From Toxoplasma gondii ME49 (taxonomy: Eukaryota; Apicomplexa; Conoidasida; Eucoccidiorida; Sarcocystidae), in assembly GCF_000006565.2 (NCBI RefSeq), contig NC_031478.1, positions 7,222,343 through 7,286,342 of the forward strand: a DNA stretch of 64,000 bases, read 5' to 3'. Each line of letters opens with the position of its first letter. The first letter of the stretch is position 1. This document shows, one piece after another, positions 59,716-64,000 of the stretch. The notes beneath the pieces are model-generated. The model saw only the letters and a list, made by a program, of their open reading frames with translations. It was not told where the DNA came from and made no database searches. The translations under genes were made by a program, and so were the position numbers.

Positions 59716-61576
59716 AAGTATACCAAAGTTTTGGAAGCGGACACGCTTGATCTCCGGAGGAAAGGATACGTACAACTGCTACAAGCGGAGGATGCTTCTA
59801 CACACTCACCTGCCCCGTTAAGAACCACGTGTGGGGAAGTCAAGACAAGTTTCTGGTGGGGTATAACTTTGACACCTGAAGGTGTTGCGCACACGGGGTG
59901 CTCCACTCCACTTCCACGAACCGAGTAGGTAAGGACCCCACCGCTGGAATGTCCTGTGTCGCCACATCCGTAGACAGCCTTCAGACAGTGCCTCCAGTCC
60001 ACGACCCGCAGTGATCAACAACTTTTTCGAGAGGCAATCCAACGCAAGGTCATTCATGTGGCTGCACTGGTGCAGCTGACCAGCTGCTTCACCAGTAAGA
60101 AGTGCACGGCACAGTATGGAACATATTCATGGAGGGCTCCCGGCAGTGTGCTTGGCATCTCGCCTGGGTCTCCTGTCCGTGGTCTCCCTGTCCACACGAT
60201 TCCCGTTTACTTCCCTCCGCGGGCCTCTGCTGCCAACAAGCCCATCTGTCAGCTGGTTGACCTGCTACTGACTCTTCGGTGCTTTTCGGGGGGTTCCAAA
60301 CGCTTCCAGATGCCACATCGTGTCGCTTCTCCATGGAACGTATTTTTGGGCGGCGCATAAAGTTTTGACGCCCGCGATATAAAGAACTACGGAGTATAAT
60401 TAAAGGGAGTGGGGTGGGAATCTTCGAAGAAAACGATTTGGGCTTCTGTCTGCTTCGTCTGCAAATGACCGCCGCCTGTAAGACTACCACCGTTGAATGC
60501 TCCGCGGCAGCCACAGCAGGTACATGAGAGAACCACGACAGCAATTTCACCTTCATGTCCTCCCTGATTTTCAACATGTCCCGTGTAATGTTTCCTAGAG
60601 AGGTTTTCTGTTGACAGCTGTTTCCACATACCTCAACTTCCTGTTGTTATTTAGAAGTTGTGTTCGTATATATGGAAACACGGTATGGGTCTCATTCAGT
60701 ACACATGTTCCGGTGTCTCGATACGTCGAGTGCGACTCGAATCGATAAAAAGCCACATCCCTCAATGCCGCTTCCTCATCTAACAGGTTTCTGTTATATT
60801 CGTTGATGGATGAAAGGGGAACCTGTCGTTTGCCACAAACAAAGTTTCCCTAATAGAAAGCGTGTAGTAACCCGCACGACTTAAATAAGGCGGCTTTACG
60901 CGTCTCTGGAACATGGTATCCAACAACCGACCGAGGGTCAAATTCTCCGCGAGCGTCTTGACGCACGTTTAGTACAATAATGACAGAGGCGGTCTGTTTA
61001 CTGTTTACTTATCAGTTTATCCTGTACCGAATTCTCAAAACGCCCCCACGTTTTTGGTGTCTTGGCTTGTCAAAACGCGATTCATTCACACGGTAGTGTT
61101 CGCCACAGACTCTCGTGGCCCGTCGTCTACCGTGCAGTTGTTCTTTTTTATCTGCGTTGCAGGCGTATGATAGACTGCGGTGGATTTTGCGCGGAGACGA
61201 ATAGTCAAGGATGTAAGCGGTTCTGTGTTCCACTATCCATTGCCTGTTCAATTATCAACTCACCGACAGAGGTTCAGGCGCCTTCAACCGATTCGAGCTT
61301 GGGTGGAAGCTCCTCCGAGTCTGTCAAACCTTGCGCTTCCGGCTTTTATGATAGCAGCTCAGCGCCGCGTCATCAGCTAGGGAAGTAAGTCCCTTTTTTG
61401 TCGATCAGGTTGTGGTCCACCGTCTCGAATCGGTCTCCCCGAGCTTCCGCTAGGCGCGTGTTTCCGGTTGACCGCCATCACCGTTAAAAGAGGTGTCAGG
61501 CACTCTTGGTATCACTACGTGTAGTGGTTCCAACGTCGTCAGATCTACTTGGTATTATTTCGTCTGGTCTAACCGG
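59716..61576. other. AT-rich spacer before the 61577 gene
   Basis: I see nothing definite here. A short ORF at 61062-61388 (plus) has a Ser-rich end and could be a leader exon, but no splice join to the 61577 ORF can be shown. Confidence 0.4.
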
Positions 61577-62434
61577 ATGGCGAGACAGGCGATCATTTTG
61601 GATGGTGGCAGTGGTAGGAGATCACCCTCTGAGCGGGAGTCAAGGGATAGACGACCACAGTTAGTTACTGTGGCTGCTGCATTGGCACTTCTAGGGTTAG
61701 CCGCATTTCTGGGCGCAAAGCGTTTGACGCTTCCTGAAGAGAATGGAAAAAGGCTCACAGTGTACCGACGTTTCAGCCGTTTTATAGATGATCATCGCCG
61801 TCATCCGAGATCGCAGCACGCCATTGATGGTTTCGTTAGTGATCAAGGAGACTCTTTATTAGGCGATGCGGATCCTGCAAATGAACACCTTCCGACAGAG
61901 CAGCCTCTTTCAAGCGTGTCAGCCAGGTCTGAACTGGATGCAGTTGGTACAGTTGACGTCCCTGAAGGCCTTGACCCACATGAAGGAAGCGCACAAAAAC
62001 AGCGTCGGACGAAAGAGTCGGAATCAGAAGGCACAGCCGCATCTACATTTGCAGCTACGCTTGAGCGACGGGGACCCCCTGATAAGTGGCGCCTTCCTCA
62101 TGATGTGCTGACAACCGAAAGTCAGCTCATGCCTGTGGGCGCCCTCGGGGAGACGAGGGATTTCCCAACGGGGACTCAGGGAAGACGACGTCCACTTTTG
62201 TTTTATCTCCTTGTGACCCTGGCAGGCGCACGAAGTTTGAAGCATGTTTTGCACCTGGAGGGTGGCACTGATCCTGCCGCACCGTCAGGTCCGTCCCCTC
62301 TGGCTGAAATAGAATCGGAGATTCCTCCTGTTACGTTGCCTGAATTCACGACAGTTGGTGGGCTGGTGCCTGCGGAAACAACGTTTTTTGTCCCGCCGCT
62401 CGACATTCCGCCTTCAGAGACCCCTCCAAGTTAA
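61577..62434 (+). CDS. Predicted membrane or secreted protein, lineage-specific
   Basis: This is a 285-residue single-exon protein of unknown family. The frame is open upstream to about 61493, but the first ATG is at 61577. A basic, hydrophilic N-terminus (about 1-28) precedes a hydrophobic segment (about 29-46, VTVAAALALLGLAAFLGA) that would serve as a signal anchor. An acidic/polar probably disordered middle follows. A weaker hydrophobic stretch (about 207-217, LLFYLLVTLAG) sits behind an RRR patch, and the tail is Pro/Glu-rich. It resembles the protein at 50785-50111 in layout (two hydrophobic segments flanking a disordered acidic region) but not obviously in sequence. Dense-granule or family-type secreted status is a guess from this layout. 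A missing upstream exon is possible. Confidence 0.45.
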   Translation: MARQAIILDGGSGRRSPSERESRDRRPQLVTVAAALALLGLAAFLGAKRLTLPEENGKRLTVYRRFSRFIDDHRRHPRSQHAIDGFVSDQGDSLLGDADPANEHLPTEQPLSSVSARSELDAVGTVDVPEGLDPHEGSAQKQRRTKESESEGTAASTFAATLERRGPPDKWRLPHDVLTTESQLMPVGALGETRDFPTGTQGRRRPLLFYLLVTLAGARSLKHVLHLEGGTDPAAPSGPSPLAEIESEIPPVTLPEFTTVGGLVPAETTFFVPPLDIPPSETPPS

Positions 62435-64000
62435 GGTGAAGGTGAAGGCTCTGACAGTTTCTACGCTGGTTGCATCTGGCATGGATGCTAATCGGCTTTT
62501 ACGAAGGGCAAGTGCGCCGTGACTGGAAGGGGGAGGGTCTGAACGTGTGCAGTCTGCGTCCGCGCAGCAGTGAGATATTCTCAGGGAAGTGACTGACGAG
62601 AGCTGTGCCGCGTGGGGTACCACTTTCAATGTGGCGAACGAGCGAGTTGGAGCAGCTGTGCGAGCGGAAGTTTACGATAGCCACTGAGTGAGTGAGACGA
62701 GCAGGATTCTCATCAGTTTCCCGCGATGGTCTCACTAGGGAACTGCGTCGTCGTGAGTAAGCCTTTCTTCAGAGGTTTGACTGCCACGTGTAGTATCCTC
62801 GTTGCAAACACTTTTTAATGATGCCTCTAACACGCGTATGGTGTGTCATAGAGTATTCGTTCGTCCTCTGTGAGATCATTAAAAAGAATCAATGCTTGCC
62901 TATGGTACACAACTGTATCTGAAACAGCGCTCTCCACTGTATCGCATTGCAGGGTATTATTCACAACACCTCAGTTTTTTTTGCCACAGATTGCTTGCCA
63001 GTCACTTCTGTAGACACACGCTCGAGCAGGCGGTGCGAAACCTCACTGTTCATTTTTCTAATCAATCATGCTCCGTTTTTCCGACAATTGGGGGAGTTTT
63101 GAACGCTGGCGGAATACGTGTTGCTACGTTTGGACTTGTGCTGGGACCACTTCAGCACGTTAATCAGGGGACCGTCAAGCAGATCCTTGCTCTAGATGTG
63201 CCTATGAGAAGGAGGAACTTTCATGTGGTGCAACGGGGCGTTTAAGCTGTATCAAAAGCGTCACAGGAAGTGCTGCCAAACCCGGAATGCTTACAGTACT
63301 TGACACCTTGAAACTGTGTATGTGGTGAAGCGGCGACGAGAAACCGAGAGTGCTTTTGGCTTGCGCTTCTGAGTGGTGAAGTGGAGGAGCCTTGAGCTTT
63401 CTAGGCCGTGGTCGCTCTCTCGTGGCTTTCTGATTCAGGCTGGATACAGCACTCCGTCATCGTGCCTGAACGGGATTCTCCATGATCCACAACAGACGAG
63501 GATGGCAGTGCACGCTTATTGGTATCATAACGTCTTTTTCGATGAAACACTGGATGACGCTCTCAACCGCCGTCTCAACCTCTGTTAGAACCTCCTGTCG
63601 GTGTACCTTCCGCGCTGGAGACGCTGAACATTCTATATGCTTACAATGTGAACAAGGACATCAAGAATTGTTGGCTAGCAAATCGACGTAGAGTGCAGAA
63701 GTCACTAACGTTGTAGTTGTGATCTCCAGCGATTTCGGAGCATGTTATGCCGCAAGAGGGGGCTGACACACATACAAACACGCGTTCTTAATAAAAATGA
63801 TCAATACACTGGTTCACTGTATGCCTTCGCACACGGGGGAACAACACCGAGAGACATCGTGCGTCAGTACGTTCTGAAAGTGTTCTAAGGACACATTTAG
63901 TGTGGTCGGTCTCCAGATCTCCGCAATGCTCTTGCACTGCATTATTCGTTACTGCAGAATGCCTGATTGTTGATTACGGTCGAGCGTTGGATTGCTGATT
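62435..64000. other. AT-rich right-hand end without a supportable gene
   Basis: The 3' UTR of the 61577 gene should lie at the left. Short ORFs (for example 62892-63245 plus, 117 residues) have no recognisable features. No telomere-like repeat is visible. Confidence 0.45.

Noticed and set aside
60089..60577. Minus-strand 162-residue ORF
   Set aside because: It has no domain, signal or conserved feature. Overlapping ORFs on the other strand are equally plausible.
61692..61705. TAGGGTTAG, resembling a telomeric repeat
   Set aside because: It is a single copy within the coding sequence of the 61577 gene. No tandem array is present.
62892..63245. Plus-strand 117-residue ORF near the right end
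   Set aside because: It is short, with no recognisable motif, in an AT-rich region where such ORFs occur by chance.

Overview
This window looks like nuclear DNA of a tissue-cyst coccidian, most likely Toxoplasma gondii or a very close relative (Hammondia, Neospora). The grounds are: GC-rich coding exons with long Ser-, Glu- and Arg-rich insertions inside conserved eukaryotic domains; many introns with GTAAGT/GTGAGT-like donors and pyrimidine-CAG acceptors; abundant (TA)n tracts in introns and spacers; and TGCATGC palindromes. There is no bacterial-type organisation, and I see no rRNA, tRNA, transposon or CRISPR. The species is an inference.

Layout. Positions 1-14192 (+) hold most of a giant APC1, the scaffold subunit of the anaphase-promoting complex, cut at its 5' end by the window. 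A 2.8 kb convergent spacer follows. Positions 29230-16996 (-) hold a ten-exon LSD1-type histone demethylase whose amine-oxidase domain is interrupted by low-complexity insertions and followed by an extended PHD finger and three candidate SUMO-interacting motifs. A 2.65 kb divergent spacer separates it from a seventeen-exon Timeless/Tof1/Swi1 replication-fork protein at 31880-47833 (+). I joined these exons by hand. The internal junctions of the LSD1, Timeless and 2H models, and both APC1 introns, agree in reading phase with recognisable splice sites.

The right third (about 47.8-64 kb) is visibly richer in A+T and poor in genes. It holds a predicted secreted or single-membrane-span protein (50785-50111, -), a two-exon 2H-phosphoesterase-like gene (56235-52556, -), and a second predicted membrane or secreted protein (61577-62434, +). 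The rest shows only short ORFs that I cannot support.

Functionally, the three large genes are nuclear cell-cycle, chromatin and replication proteins. LSD1 and Timeless start head-to-head and may share a promoter region. All the large proteins are two to three times the length of their animal or yeast relatives because disordered inserts split the conserved domains.
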